Positions 34,757 to 43,423 of a stretch of DNA of 64,000 nucleotides are shown here, one piece after another. Made by a program: the position numbers and the translations under genes. The notes under the pieces are model-generated. The model saw nothing but the letters and a program-made list of their open reading frames with translations, did no database searches and had not been told where the DNA came from. Each line of letters begins with the position of its first letter. Positions within the stretch are counted from its first letter, which is position 1. The DNA lies in assembly GCA_965224515.1 (NCBI GenBank), contig OZ245051.1, positions 2,046,001 through 2,110,000 on the forward strand, read 5' to 3'. The stretch comes from Sedimenticola_A sp040506425. Its GTDB lineage: Bacteria > Pseudomonadota > Gammaproteobacteria > Chromatiales > Chromatiaceae.

Positions 34757-36229
34757 ATGGCATTACATCCTATAAGCAGTCGCTGTTTCATGCGTGGTTT
34801 TGTGTACAGGCTTTTTTTTGTCCTCTGCCTGGTCTTCGCTTTTTTCTCCTCGGCATCGGCTCAAAAGGGTTTTGAGGATCCGAACGATCCCGACCTGTTC
34901 ATCCCTTCTGATAAATCGAGCCGCAATTGGTTGGAGGCCATCGGCCCCGGTCAGGGCCCGGTGCGGCGCAACTCCACGAAAGCGGACGTGCACGAAGACG
35001 TGGAGTCGTTCTACCACGCACGCTACTGTCTCAGCTGTCACGAGGGACAGCAGAACAACCTGCATTACGCACGCACCGAACTGATTTGCAGGGACTGCCA
35101 TATATCCAAACCCGTTGCCGGCATACACAATCCCAACGCGGCGGGTTACGAGAAGCACCGTCACGAGAAAGTGTGCGCCAAGTGTCACGAAGGGGCGGGC
35201 CCCGGCATGGGTAGCTACGTGGTTCACGAGAAGCCTCCCTGGTCGCAGCATACCCGTGAAGACTTTCCGGCCCTCTATTGGGCGGTCGTATTGATGTTGG
35301 TCCTGGCGGGTGGTGTATTCGTGTTCTTCATGCCCTATACCACTGTTTGGGCATGGCGCGAGGTCAAACAACATTTCCAGAACCGGCATGAACAGAAGAA
35401 AGCGCCGGAGAAGGGCGTGTTGTTAGAACGTTTTACCCGCAGTGAACGTTGGATGCACACGATCCTCATCATCTGTTTCATGGCCCTGTCGGTGACCGGT
35501 GTGGCCTGGATGTATATTGAAACGGGATTGGGGAAGATCCTTGCGTTGCCTTTTGGGGGGGGTGACGGTGCGGTATGGGTGCACCGCCTGTTCGGCGTGA
35601 TCCTGATGGCCGTTTTTATCGCCCATGTTGCCTGGTTGCTTCGCTCTACACTGGGTGGGAAGCGAGGTCATCTCACTGGGCCGGACAGCCTGATCTGGAC
35701 CTGGAGCGACTTCAAGGCCGTGCATCAGCATATGGCCTGGCTGTTCGGACGGCGGGAGCACCCGGTATTCGATCGCTGGTCCTGGTGGCAGAAGTTCGAT
35801 TACTGGGCTGTCTGGTGGGGGCTGGTCATCGTAGGCACCACCGGCCTGGTGATGTTTGATTCAGTACTGACCACTTCAGTGCTTCCGGGGTGGATGATGA
35901 ACGTGGCCCGCTGGGTGCACAAGATGGAAGCGATACTGGCCATGGCCCATATCTTCATCGTCCACTTTTTCATCGAGAGCTACCGGCCCAGTGCCTTTCC
36001 CATGAACGCCCACATATTTCACGGCGCCGCAGAACTCCAGGCGCTGGAGCAGGAACATCCGGCCTGGATCGAGCGCATGCGGGCCGAGGGCAAACTGGAG
36101 GAACGTATCATTACCCAGCCGCCCCGGGCAGTGCAGATCGCATTTTTCGGATTTGGCCTGTCCATGGTGGGCCTCGGCCTGTTGCTATTGGTGGGTATGC
36201 TGGTCTTCGCGGCGGATTTAAGTCTTTAG
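34757..36229 (+). CDS. Triheme c-type cytochrome fused to a cytochrome b membrane domain
   Basis: The protein has about 490 residues. A signal segment (RLFFVLCLVFAFFSSASA) is followed by a periplasmic domain with three haem c motifs: CLSCH, CRDCH and CAKCH. The C-terminal half has about five to six membrane helices with histidines suited to haem b ligation (SERWMHTIL, VHRLFGVI, AMAHIFIVHFF), like formate dehydrogenase gamma or CbcL-type fusions. Such proteins exchange electrons between quinone and periplasmic haems. Starts at 34757 and 34790 are both possible. The gene lies 158 bases after the response regulator. The partner enzyme is unknown, with the 12-heme cytochrome as a candidate. Confidence 0.8.
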   Translation: MALHPISSRCFMRGFVYRLFFVLCLVFAFFSSASAQKGFEDPNDPDLFIPSDKSSRNWLEAIGPGQGPVRRNSTKADVHEDVESFYHARYCLSCHEGQQNNLHYARTELICRDCHISKPVAGIHNPNAAGYEKHRHEKVCAKCHEGAGPGMGSYVVHEKPPWSQHTREDFPALYWAVVLMLVLAGGVFVFFMPYTTVWAWREVKQHFQNRHEQKKAPEKGVLLERFTRSERWMHTILIICFMALSVTGVAWMYIETGLGKILALPFGGGDGAVWVHRLFGVILMAVFIAHVAWLLRSTLGGKRGHLTGPDSLIWTWSDFKAVHQHMAWLFGRREHPVFDRWSWWQKFDYWAVWWGLVIVGTTGLVMFDSVLTTSVLPGWMMNVARWVHKMEAILAMAHIFIVHFFIESYRPSAFPMNAHIFHGAAELQALEQEHPAWIERMRAEGKLEERIITQPPRAVQIAFFGFGLSMVGLGLLLLVGMLVFAADLSL

Positions 36230-37014
36230 GCTAAGTGGCCTTGCGAAAAATGACTGTTTCACAGTGCGGCTTACAAGTAGGAGCGAACTTGTTCGCGAAG
36301 CGCATCGAAACAGGCTCGGATCGCGAACATTGATATCAACCTGAGCTGTAGGAGCGCTGTCCCCAGCGCGATAAGAAGGTTGGGAGGCGCGGCATCGCCC
36401 AGGGGACTGGGCCCTACTCGCTAATTATGTGCTGTAGGAGCGATTTTAATCGCGATCCGAGGGTGTTCAGGGACCGATCGCAAACATTGATATCAACCTG
36501 AGCTGTAGGAGCGCTGTCCCCAGCGCGATAAGAAGGCTGGGGAGGCGCGGCATCGCCCAGGGGACTGGGCTCCTACTCACTGATTATGTGCTGTAGGAGC
36601 GATTTTAATCGCGATCCGAGGGTGTTCAGGGACCGATCGCAAACATTGATATCAACCTTAGCTGTAGGAGCGCTGTCCCCAGCGCGATAAGAAGGCTGGG
36701 AGGCGCGGCATCGCCCAGGGGACTGGGCCCTACTCGCTAATTATGTGCTGTAGGAGCGATTTTAATCGCGATCCGAGGGTGTTCAGGGACCGATCGCAAA
36801 CATTGATATCAACCTGATCTGTAGGAGCGCTGTCCCCAGCGCGATAAGAAGGCTGGGGAGGCGCGGCATCGCCCAGGGGGCTGGGCTCCTACTCGCTGAT
36901 TATGTGCTGTAGGAGCGATTTTAATCGCGATCCGAGGGTGTTCAGGGGCCGATCGCGAACAAGTTCGCTCCTACACTAGAGTCAGTTGGTGCAGGGCCAA
37001 ATCAGGCTGCCGGC
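36230..37014. repeat. REP-derived tandem array, four units of about 157 bp in ABAB order
   Basis: Four units begin with CATTGATATCAACC at 36328, 36485, 36644 and 36801 (spacings 157, 159 and 157). Each carries three GTAG-type palindromes: one around GGAGCGCTGTCCCCAGCGCG, one around TCGCCCAGGGGACTGGG and one around GGAGCGATTTTAATCGCGATCC. Units 1 and 3 share variants (GGGCCCTAC, GCTAATTATG) not found in 2 and 4 (GGGCTCCTAC, CTGATTATG), so a 316-bp dimer was duplicated. The whole array is bounded by a perfect 22-bp inverted pair (36277-36298 and 36953-36974). No open frame of interest is present. Confidence 0.9.
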
Positions 37015-37458
37015 TCACCACTTAGGGCAGCGGGTATAGGTGAAACTGTAGGTTTTGTCTTTCCAGGATCCGCCCCAGACCCGGGTAAGGTTCATCTTCC
37101 CGTCGTCCAGACGCAGAGTTTCGGTCACCGGTGTCTGCCAACCGCGCATGGTTTTCCCCTCACACAGGGTATAGGCATCATTACAGGTGAGATCCGCTTC
37201 GTAGTACTGCCCGCTGCGACCGGTGCGAATCAGCAGCTTCCCCTCCTTGACGGTGTACTTGGTAACCCTGCGCTTCTTTACATAACACCACTCCCCCATG
37301 AGGTCTGTTGCCGGTTCGGAAACGGTTTCAGCCACGGGCTCGGGGGTGGCTTGCACTGCAGGTTTCTGCGGTGAGGTCATGCAACCGCTCAGTATTGAAA
37401 TGGCAACCACGGCCAATAACCCGTGTCGGTGAATCGATGGTTTATCAAACTGCTTCAC
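37015..37458 (-). CDS. Lipoprotein of unknown function
   Basis: The 147-residue protein starts at a GTG with a good AGGAGA site. The signal peptide ends in the lipobox ILSGC, predicting a lipid-anchored envelope protein. After a proline-rich linker, the domain contains six scattered cysteines (WCY, TCND, LCEG, RCPKW) that could form disulfides. I do not recognise the family. It is oriented away from the 12-heme cytochrome gene. Confidence 0.7.
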   Translation of the reverse strand: MKQFDKPSIHRHGLLAVVAISILSGCMTSPQKPAVQATPEPVAETVSEPATDLMGEWCYVKKRRVTKYTVKEGKLLIRTGRSGQYYEADLTCNDAYTLCEGKTMRGWQTPVTETLRLDDGKMNLTRVWGGSWKDKTYSFTYTRCPKW

Positions 37459-37760
37459 ACAACGTCTCCTGATGGGGAATTTCGAATTTAGTGCACTGCC
37501 TCGTACTGACCGGCATATTCAGAGGTAGTTCCCGAAAGATGGGCAGTGATGATACGCCGTCCATCTTCGTGGGTAAACCGGAGCATGTTCGACCTCGTGG
37601 AGTCCGTCATATGGACAATGTCAGCAGTATGTTTTTACCAGTAATGGAGAGATCCTGTTGAGTCGGGGGGGGCTGAATGAAATCCCAAGACGCCTCTTCT
37701 GTCGGCTCGTACAGGTATGGGGCTGAGCAGGTAGGGGAGATGAAGTCCCAGGGCAAAGGC

Positions 37761-37809
37761 TGGAACAGTTCATTCACTCAAGCGGGCTTCGATTGAACAA
37801 TTCGTTCAA
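37761..37809 (+). promoter_or_regulatory. Paired enhancer-like palindromes (candidate UAS)
   Basis: The inner site TTGAAC-AATTC-GTTCAA (37793-37809) is a perfect dyad, extended by one pair to 19 bases. The outer site TGGAAC-AGTTC-ATTCAC (37761-37777) matches 9 of 12 half-site bases. Centres lie 32 bases apart, and 188 and 220 bases upstream of the sigma-54 promoter. The same arrangement is seen at 48504-48551. Confidence 0.7.
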
Positions 37810-37988
37810 TACTGTTGCCCCTTGCCGTACTCTGCAACGTATCGTTCTCTTTCGGGGTAGCTCAAATTACTCAAATGTGGGTAGATCCCGTAAAGCTCTC
37901 TGACCCGCAACCATTCAACCTTTGGTGCGAGTTCGGGGATTATCCCCCCCCCTGGTTTTTGCCGTCCACCACCCTTTTTAGTTCGCTC

Positions 37989-38004
37989 TGGTATAGATCT
38001 TGCA
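37989..38004 (+). promoter_or_regulatory. Perfect sigma-54 (-24/-12) promoter of the 12-heme cytochrome gene
   Basis: TGGTATAGATCTTGCA matches TGGYAYRN4TTGCW at every position. GG lies at 37990-37991 and GC at 38002-38003. Transcription should start near 38014, giving a leader of about 74 bases before the ATG at 38088. Confidence 0.85.
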
Positions 38005-38087
38005 CTTTATTCCCCCGTTGATTGAGGGAGTTTTTTCCAGAGTCAATGAACAAACAAGAAGTATTTTTAATTTTTTGGGAGATAAAA

Positions 38088-40436
38088 ATGAAACGCCTAG
38101 CACTACTTGCACTTGTAGTGTTCGTCGGATGGAGTACCGGGGGTAACTCGCTGGTACCAATCGCCGAAGCTGCAGGCAAAGCCTGTTTGGCATGTCACGA
38201 GGGCATTGAACGCTTTAGTGACGGTGTCATGCAGGAAGACATCGAAAAGATGGGTGCCGAGTTGGGAGATCCCGCGGGTTGCGTGGTCTGCCATGGTGGT
38301 AATCCCGCTGAAGAGAAAGACAAAATGAAGGCCCATATGGGCACCCCAAAGATGCTTGCCAAGAAAGGCGGCCCCAAGAACTTCCTGCCCGATCCTGGCG
38401 CCATGCCAGTGAACGATCAGGCTTGTGGCCAGTGTCACTCTGGGTACTATGACCGTATGAACAAGTCCCTGATGAATACCGAAGCCGGTAAACTTCAGGG
38501 TAACATGTGGTCATGGGGTGTTCAGAAGGACATGAAGGTTGTCTGGGGTAACTACGATGTGATGGACGAAGATGGTCCTGTGCCTCTGGTGGGTACCAAA
38601 GCCTACAAGAAGTACATGAAGGACTTCGTCAAGAAGCATCCTGACCAGATGCCCAAGCGTCTGAAACAGCTGCCCCAGGTGGACCTGGCCAAGCTGACCG
38701 AGAACCCCAATCACGCGGGCCTCACCTACTCCCGTCACGACTGCCAGCGTTGCCACGTTGGTGTTCAAGGTCGCGACAAGCGTGGTGATTACCGTGGTGC
38801 TGGCTGTTCCGCATGTCACGTGCCTTACTCCAATGAAGGCTTCTACGAAGGTGGTGATCCCAGCATCAAGAAGGACGAGGCTGGCCACGTGCTGACTCAC
38901 CGCATGCAGGGCACCCGCAAGACCAAGGTTAAGGTTGGTGAGGTTGAGTACTCCGGTATTCCGGTTGAAACCTGTGTTTCCTGCCACAACCGCGGTAAGC
39001 GTGTAGGTGTGAGCTACCAGGGCATCATGGAATTCCCTTATGGTTCTCCTTACAACTCCAAGGGCAAAAAACAGCCCAAGATGCACACCAAGCGTTACCT
39101 GTTCATCAAAGAGGATCTCCACCACGAGATGAACTCTATCGCTGGTAACCCGAAAGGCGGCATGCTGTGTCAGGACTGCCACACCACTATCGACATGCAT
39201 GGTGACGGCAACATCCCCGGCACAACTCTGGCTCAGGTTGAGATCGAGTGTGAGGACTGCCACGGTACCTTCAACAAGATGCCTTGGGATCTCCCACTGG
39301 GTCGTGGCGAAGAGTTTGGTGAAATGAAAGACGGTATGCCTACCGCCAACACCAATCCTCGTGGCCTCGGCAAGAAGTGGCCTGAGTTCATGAAGGACGC
39401 TACCCAGTACAAGCCTATGGACGGTTACCTGTTGACCGCCCGCGGCAACCCAATGGGTAATGTTGTCAAGAAGGGTAAAGACGTCATCGTTCACTCTGCG
39501 AACGGTCTTGACTTCAACGTGCCGCTGCTGAAACGCATCGGTGATGAAGGTACCTTCAAGTCGACTCTGGCCAAGGTTTCCATGTTCCTGATCCCTCAGC
39601 ATCAGAACAACATGGAGTGCTACGCCTGTCACGCCGACTGGGTTCCACAGTGCTACGGTTGTCACGTCACTGTTGACTACTCCGAAGGCAAGATGGGTAC
39701 CGACTGGCTGGTCAACGCGAGCAACCGCGATCCCAAGACCGGTCAGACTCCGGATGCGCCTCCTGGCACCAACGGCATGAAGAGCCCTGGTAAAGTCAGC
39801 GAGACCCGCTCCTACCTGCGTTGGGAGACTCCGGTTCTCGGTATGAACGGTGAAGGCCGCGTTAGCCCGATGATGCCTGGCTGTCAGGTAACCACCACGG
39901 TTATCGACCCGGATGGCAAGACTCTGGTTAACAACAAGATCTGGGATACCCCTGAAGGTCCCGGTATCGACACCGCCGCTGTACAGCCTCACACCGCTGG
40001 CCGTAGTGCCCGTAGCTGTGAGTCCTGTCACGACAACCCCAAGGCCCTCGGCTACGGTGTTGAAGGTGGTCGCTTCCTGCTGGGTGCCGACAAGGACTTC
40101 GTACTGGATCTGAAAAACCAGGCGACTGGTGAGATCATACCCAAGAAGACCCAGGTTCAGATCCCCGGTATCCCCGGCCTGACCTACGATTGGGCTGCGA
40201 TCGTAACCGAAGATGGCGAACAGCTGAGTTCCGTAGGTTCTCACTGGCCGCTGACTGGTCCCCTGCCTGAAGAGAAGCGTGACGCTATCGAGAAGACCGG
40301 TGTCTGCATCGGTTGTCACGAAGAGCGCTTCAATCCTGACTTCTGGAAGAAAGTTGCCACACCTGGCGTGATGGACAGCTTCGAACACCAGCAGTTCATG
40401 AAGAAGGCGCTTAAGGCTGTTGCTAACCAGAAGTAA
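38088..40436 (+). CDS. Periplasmic dodecaheme c-type cytochrome
   Basis: The protein has about 782 residues from the ATG at 38088, which follows GGGAGATAAAA. An earlier in-frame ATG at 38046 would spoil the signal peptide (RLALLALVVFVGWSTGG...AEA). Twelve CxxCH motifs are spread along the whole chain, from CLACH at 33-37 to CIGCH at 740-744. No CxxCK or other odd haem motif is seen. Long haem-poor stretches, for example between motifs 8 and 9, may form a non-haem domain. There is no membrane anchor. It is probably a periplasmic electron conduit or reductase. A strong terminator follows, then a TorC-like gene that could feed it with quinol electrons. Confidence 0.85.
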   Translation: MKRLALLALVVFVGWSTGGNSLVPIAEAAGKACLACHEGIERFSDGVMQEDIEKMGAELGDPAGCVVCHGGNPAEEKDKMKAHMGTPKMLAKKGGPKNFLPDPGAMPVNDQACGQCHSGYYDRMNKSLMNTEAGKLQGNMWSWGVQKDMKVVWGNYDVMDEDGPVPLVGTKAYKKYMKDFVKKHPDQMPKRLKQLPQVDLAKLTENPNHAGLTYSRHDCQRCHVGVQGRDKRGDYRGAGCSACHVPYSNEGFYEGGDPSIKKDEAGHVLTHRMQGTRKTKVKVGEVEYSGIPVETCVSCHNRGKRVGVSYQGIMEFPYGSPYNSKGKKQPKMHTKRYLFIKEDLHHEMNSIAGNPKGGMLCQDCHTTIDMHGDGNIPGTTLAQVEIECEDCHGTFNKMPWDLPLGRGEEFGEMKDGMPTANTNPRGLGKKWPEFMKDATQYKPMDGYLLTARGNPMGNVVKKGKDVIVHSANGLDFNVPLLKRIGDEGTFKSTLAKVSMFLIPQHQNNMECYACHADWVPQCYGCHVTVDYSEGKMGTDWLVNASNRDPKTGQTPDAPPGTNGMKSPGKVSETRSYLRWETPVLGMNGEGRVSPMMPGCQVTTTVIDPDGKTLVNNKIWDTPEGPGIDTAAVQPHTAGRSARSCESCHDNPKALGYGVEGGRFLLGADKDFVLDLKNQATGEIIPKKTQVQIPGIPGLTYDWAAIVTEDGEQLSSVGSHWPLTGPLPEEKRDAIEKTGVCIGCHEERFNPDFWKKVATPGVMDSFEHQQFMKKALKAVANQK

Positions 40437-40481
40437 GGTGAAGCAGTAGTAAGCAGTAATCAGGTGATTATTACCTGATGG

Positions 40482-40516
40482 ATGGAGCCAGCCCTCTGGG
40501 CTGGCTCCATTTTTTC
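40482..40516 (+). terminator. Strong intrinsic terminator after the 12-heme cytochrome gene
   Basis: ATGGAGCCAGCCC (40482-40494) pairs perfectly with GGGCTGGCTCCAT (40498-40510) around a three-base loop, followed by TTTTTT. It separates the cytochrome from the TorC-like gene within the 292-base gap and should lower or uncouple downstream expression. A second small hairpin (CAGGT...ACCTG, 40461-40477) precedes it. The rest of the gap shows no gene. Confidence 0.9.
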
Positions 40517-40728
40517 ACCTCCCTTATTCGGGGGAATTTCCAACAGTTCATGAACGAATGGATTGCTGGAAGTCTCTGTGAATTATGAACACCTTCGATG
40601 GTAATATTGAGCCAATGGGGTGCCTGTTTTTAAGGCATGGTATTTGCTAATAAATTACTGGGTATGTGTTGGTCAACAACGCAATTTTTTATTGGCAAAA
40701 TTACAAAACTGTAAGTGGTAGGAATGTG

Positions 40729-41871
40729 ATGGTTAAAAAAGCTTTCAAATGGTTGTCGGGAACAGGTCCCCGCAGCCTGCTCCTTGGTGGTGGTATCGTC
40801 GCAGGTATTATTGCCTGGGGTGGTTTCAACACCTTTATGGAATACACCAATAGCTATGAATTCTGTACTTCCTGCCACGAAATGAACGTGGTGAAGGGCG
40901 AGTATGAACAATCTGTTCACGCCCATAACCCCTCAGGTGTCCCGGCAATCTGTTCAGACTGTCATGTGCCCAAGCCCTGGGGCGCGAAACTGGTACGTAA
41001 GATCAAGGCCTCCAACGAGTTGGTCCACTGGGCCCTGGGCACCATCGATACGCCGGAAAAGTTTGAAGCACGCCGGTTGCAATATGCCCAGAACGTATGG
41101 CGTACCATGGAGGAGAGTGACTCCCGCGAGTGCCGTAACTGCCATACCAACGAGACCATGCTCACCGAGAAGCAGTCTTCCACGGCGCAGAAGATGCATA
41201 AGCGCCTGATGGATGGAGAAGCCACCTGTATCAACTGTCATAAGGGTATTGCGCATAAGCTGCCCGACATGGAGAAGATCTATGGCGAGCTGGAGAACGA
41301 ATACCAGAATGAAGCCCTCAATGCGCAACTCACCAGCAAGGCGGTTCTCATCCTGCCTGAAGTTGAACTGACGACCGCCCCCGGTGGTGAAGACGTGCTG
41401 GCGACGGTCTGGGGCGGTACACCTTTAACCGTTGTTAAACAGGAAGGCGACTGGGTTCAGGTTGCCAGCGAAGGCTGGGACCGTGAGGAAGGCAGTCAGA
41501 TCTACATCGATTTCAACCGTGCCGTGATTTTGGCCAAGATGAGCTTCGACGGCATGGATCGCGTGGAGAAGCTTGAAAGCAAGCTCGAGCCGGAATATGA
41601 ACTGACCTGGAACCGTATCAAGCTTACCGGCTGGGTGCCCCGTTCAGCGCTGGGACCGGACGAAGAGAAGTTCTGGAACTATGTAACCGATCTCTACGAC
41701 CTGGATTGCAACCTGTGTCACAAGACCTTTCCGCGGGACAACTGGATCATGTTCGATTGGCGAAACAACCTGAAAGAGATGCGCCGCTTCACCAAGTTGA
41801 CACCGGAGCAGTTGCAGCTGGTCAGTAACTGGGTACTGCGCGGTGCGCGCAACGATTCGGAGGCAGATTAA
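40729..41871 (+). CDS. TorC-like pentaheme membrane-anchored cytochrome (NapC/NirT family)
   Basis: In this 380-residue protein one N-terminal membrane helix (about 15-32) is followed by four haem motifs typical of NapC/NirT quinol dehydrogenases: CTSCH 46-50, CSDCH 75-79, CRNCH 135-139 and CINCH 167-171. A beta-rich SH3-like stretch (about 200-250) leads to a fifth motif, CNLCH, at 327. This two-part plan is that of TorC/TorY, which pass electrons from menaquinol to periplasmic reductases. No TorA-type molybdoenzyme is encoded nearby, so the acceptor is probably the 12-heme cytochrome. The stop overlaps the next start by one base. Confidence 0.85.
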   Translation: MVKKAFKWLSGTGPRSLLLGGGIVAGIIAWGGFNTFMEYTNSYEFCTSCHEMNVVKGEYEQSVHAHNPSGVPAICSDCHVPKPWGAKLVRKIKASNELVHWALGTIDTPEKFEARRLQYAQNVWRTMEESDSRECRNCHTNETMLTEKQSSTAQKMHKRLMDGEATCINCHKGIAHKLPDMEKIYGELENEYQNEALNAQLTSKAVLILPEVELTTAPGGEDVLATVWGGTPLTVVKQEGDWVQVASEGWDREEGSQIYIDFNRAVILAKMSFDGMDRVEKLESKLEPEYELTWNRIKLTGWVPRSALGPDEEKFWNYVTDLYDLDCNLCHKTFPRDNWIMFDWRNNLKEMRRFTKLTPEQLQLVSNWVLRGARNDSEAD

Positions 41872-42467
41872 TGAAGAAGTATGCAATCACGGCTGTTTTG
41901 GCCTCAATGATAGGGCTCGTTTCCAACCCTGCCTTGGCGAAAGAGGCAGATACCAAGGCTATGGATCAAGGCGCAATGAAGCAACAGCAGATGCCCATGC
42001 CGATGAAACGGGATCACCTGTTTGAAGAGCGTGCAGGTACCTGGAAGGCGACTTGCGACGAGATGGAAGGCAGCAAGGTCTACTGCCGTATGTTTCACAT
42101 TGAGCAGTTCGGTGAATGGAAGACCAAGAACTTTGTCCAGATTGGCCCTGCATGGACACCGGATGCCGCTGGATTCATCGTTGCGACCTACCTGGGCTTC
42201 AAAGAGGGAACGACTGTAACAATCGGCATCGATAAACACGAGCGCCATAAAATCACAGCCGGAAAAGGGAATAACCTGATGATCGGTCCTGAGGTCACGG
42301 GGACCATCCTCCAGCAGATGGAGAATGGTAACAAGATCGTCGTCACTTTTAACTCTCACAGCGGGGTCCGCCACCTTACCCTGGCCGACCTGGAGTCGTA
42401 TAAAGAGCTGCTGGCCAAAGTTAAAATGCAGATGACTAATAACAGCCAAGCGGAAATCGCCAAGTAA
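41871..42467 (+). CDS. Periplasmic protein of unknown function, weakly IalB-like
   Basis: This 198-residue protein has a signal peptide ending PALA. A Met/Gln/Lys-rich stretch (about 30-50) precedes a beta-rich domain with two cysteines (ATCDEMEGSKVYC) that could pair. The order of W, C and the later FIVATYLGFKEG-like strands is reminiscent of invasion-associated locus B proteins, but the match is weak. TAATG overlaps on both sides tie it translationally to the TorC-like gene and possibly the ZnuA-like gene. Confidence 0.6.
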   Translation: MKKYAITAVLASMIGLVSNPALAKEADTKAMDQGAMKQQQMPMPMKRDHLFEERAGTWKATCDEMEGSKVYCRMFHIEQFGEWKTKNFVQIGPAWTPDAAGFIVATYLGFKEGTTVTIGIDKHERHKITAGKGNNLMIGPEVTGTILQQMENGNKIVVTFNSHSGVRHLTLADLESYKELLAKVKMQMTNNSQAEIAK

Positions 42468-42490
42468 TGAACACTTGTTTTGGAGTAAAT

Positions 42491-43423
42491 ATGGCTAAGT
42501 TTATCGCGGGAGTTATCGCGCTCTGTTTGGGTATTGTTGCACCGGTAACTGCCGGTGACATGCCTGCAAAAGAGGCCCAACAGGATTCGTTCCGTGTTGG
42601 TGTCACAACAGTTCCAATGTTCACTCTGGCATCTGCCCTGGCCTACGGCAGCCCGTTTGAAGCCGTGTTGGTGCAGAAGGATGCAGAGGGGCGCTGGCAG
42701 ATCCCTGACGGCCTCACGGTCCTCTTCTGGAATGGTCCGACCCTGGAGCCCGAGCTTGATAAAGAGTTGACGGAATCAGGCCAGGCCGCCGTTTCACTGA
42801 TAGAGGCTGCGGGCGTACACCAGTTGGCCAAGCGGACACCGGTAGACTGGGTAGGTCCGAAAGAAGATGAAGATCCGCACATGGAGTCTTTGGGGCAGGG
42901 GGGGTATGGCATGGTGCAGACCATTCGGCCCGAAGGGGTGATAGATACCTATTACTGGCTTGACCCTTTGAATTCCATGGCAGCCCTGGAAGCGATAACA
43001 ATGGTTTTTCAGGGGCTGGACCAACGCAACCACTGGGGCTATCAGGCCAATTCGGGTCAGATTGTCCAGGCCCTCTGGGAGCTGGATATTCGGGTGAACA
43101 AACTTTTGCACGATGTTAGCAGCCAGCCATTTGTGGTCTTGCATGACGAGTTCCAGTACCTTGAGCAGCGCTATAAGCTGAAAACGGTTCCTGCTGGTGG
43201 GAGCGCCCAGGATATCGTTGATAAAGCCAAAGCCAGGGGCGCCAACTGCGTGGTTGCGGCTGAACCTTTGGATCAGCATCTTCAATCCGCTCTGGATCAG
43301 GCCAGCCTGAACACTGTGGTATTGGATCCCGCCGGCCAACAGATGCCCCAAACCACGGGAGGTTACTTCCAGTGGTTTGGCAACTTGGCCTCAAGGCTGA
43401 ATGGCTGTGTGACCAAATCATAA
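42491..43423 (+). CDS. ZnuA/TroA-like periplasmic metal-binding protein, altered site
   Basis: The protein has about 310 residues from the ATG at 42491, which has GGAG six bases upstream (an in-frame ATG overlaps the previous stop at 42467). After a signal peptide the fold follows cluster A-I solute-binding proteins, with landmarks DTYYWLDPLNSMAAL and VVLHDEFQYLEQRY. Family members use a His in the first landmark (DPHxWLDP), which here is Tyr; the His in LHDEF is kept. No ABC permease or ATPase is nearby. It may therefore bind metal differently or act as a chaperone for the haem proteins. Confidence 0.65.
   Translation: MAKFIAGVIALCLGIVAPVTAGDMPAKEAQQDSFRVGVTTVPMFTLASALAYGSPFEAVLVQKDAEGRWQIPDGLTVLFWNGPTLEPELDKELTESGQAAVSLIEAAGVHQLAKRTPVDWVGPKEDEDPHMESLGQGGYGMVQTIRPEGVIDTYYWLDPLNSMAALEAITMVFQGLDQRNHWGYQANSGQIVQALWELDIRVNKLLHDVSSQPFVVLHDEFQYLEQRYKLKTVPAGGSAQDIVDKAKARGANCVVAAEPLDQHLQSALDQASLNTVVLDPAGQQMPQTTGGYFQWFGNLASRLNGCVTKS

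Larger units (their letters stand above)
37459..38087. other. Long regulatory region upstream of the 12-heme cytochrome gene
   Basis: No gene is visible in these 629 bases. It holds a degenerate and a perfect TTGAAC-N5-GTTCAA palindrome (37761-37777 and 37793-37809) and a perfect sigma-54 promoter (37989-38004), annotated separately. The length and spacing fit an enhancer-dependent promoter. Confidence 0.8.

Noticed and set aside
36277..36974. Regular repeats that might suggest a CRISPR array
   Set aside because: Units are about 157 bp with no unique spacers, are made of REP hairpins, and no cas genes are near.
38511..40388. Long open frame (about 625 codons) on the minus strand opposite the 12-heme cytochrome gene
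   Set aside because: It is a shadow of the highly biased codons of the real gene. It has no haem motifs, signal peptide or recognisable domain, while the plus strand has twelve CxxCH motifs.
38088..40436. Assignment of the 12-heme protein as hydroxylamine oxidoreductase, octaheme nitrite or tetrathionate reductase
   Set aside because: It has twelve ordinary CxxCH motifs and no CxxCK or covalent Tyr pattern that I can recognise, so a named enzyme would be a guess.
40544..40560. GTTCATGAACGAAT before the TorC-like gene as another enhancer site
   Set aside because: The half-sites are in the opposite order and lack the five-base spacer, and no sigma-54 promoter is found at a suitable distance.
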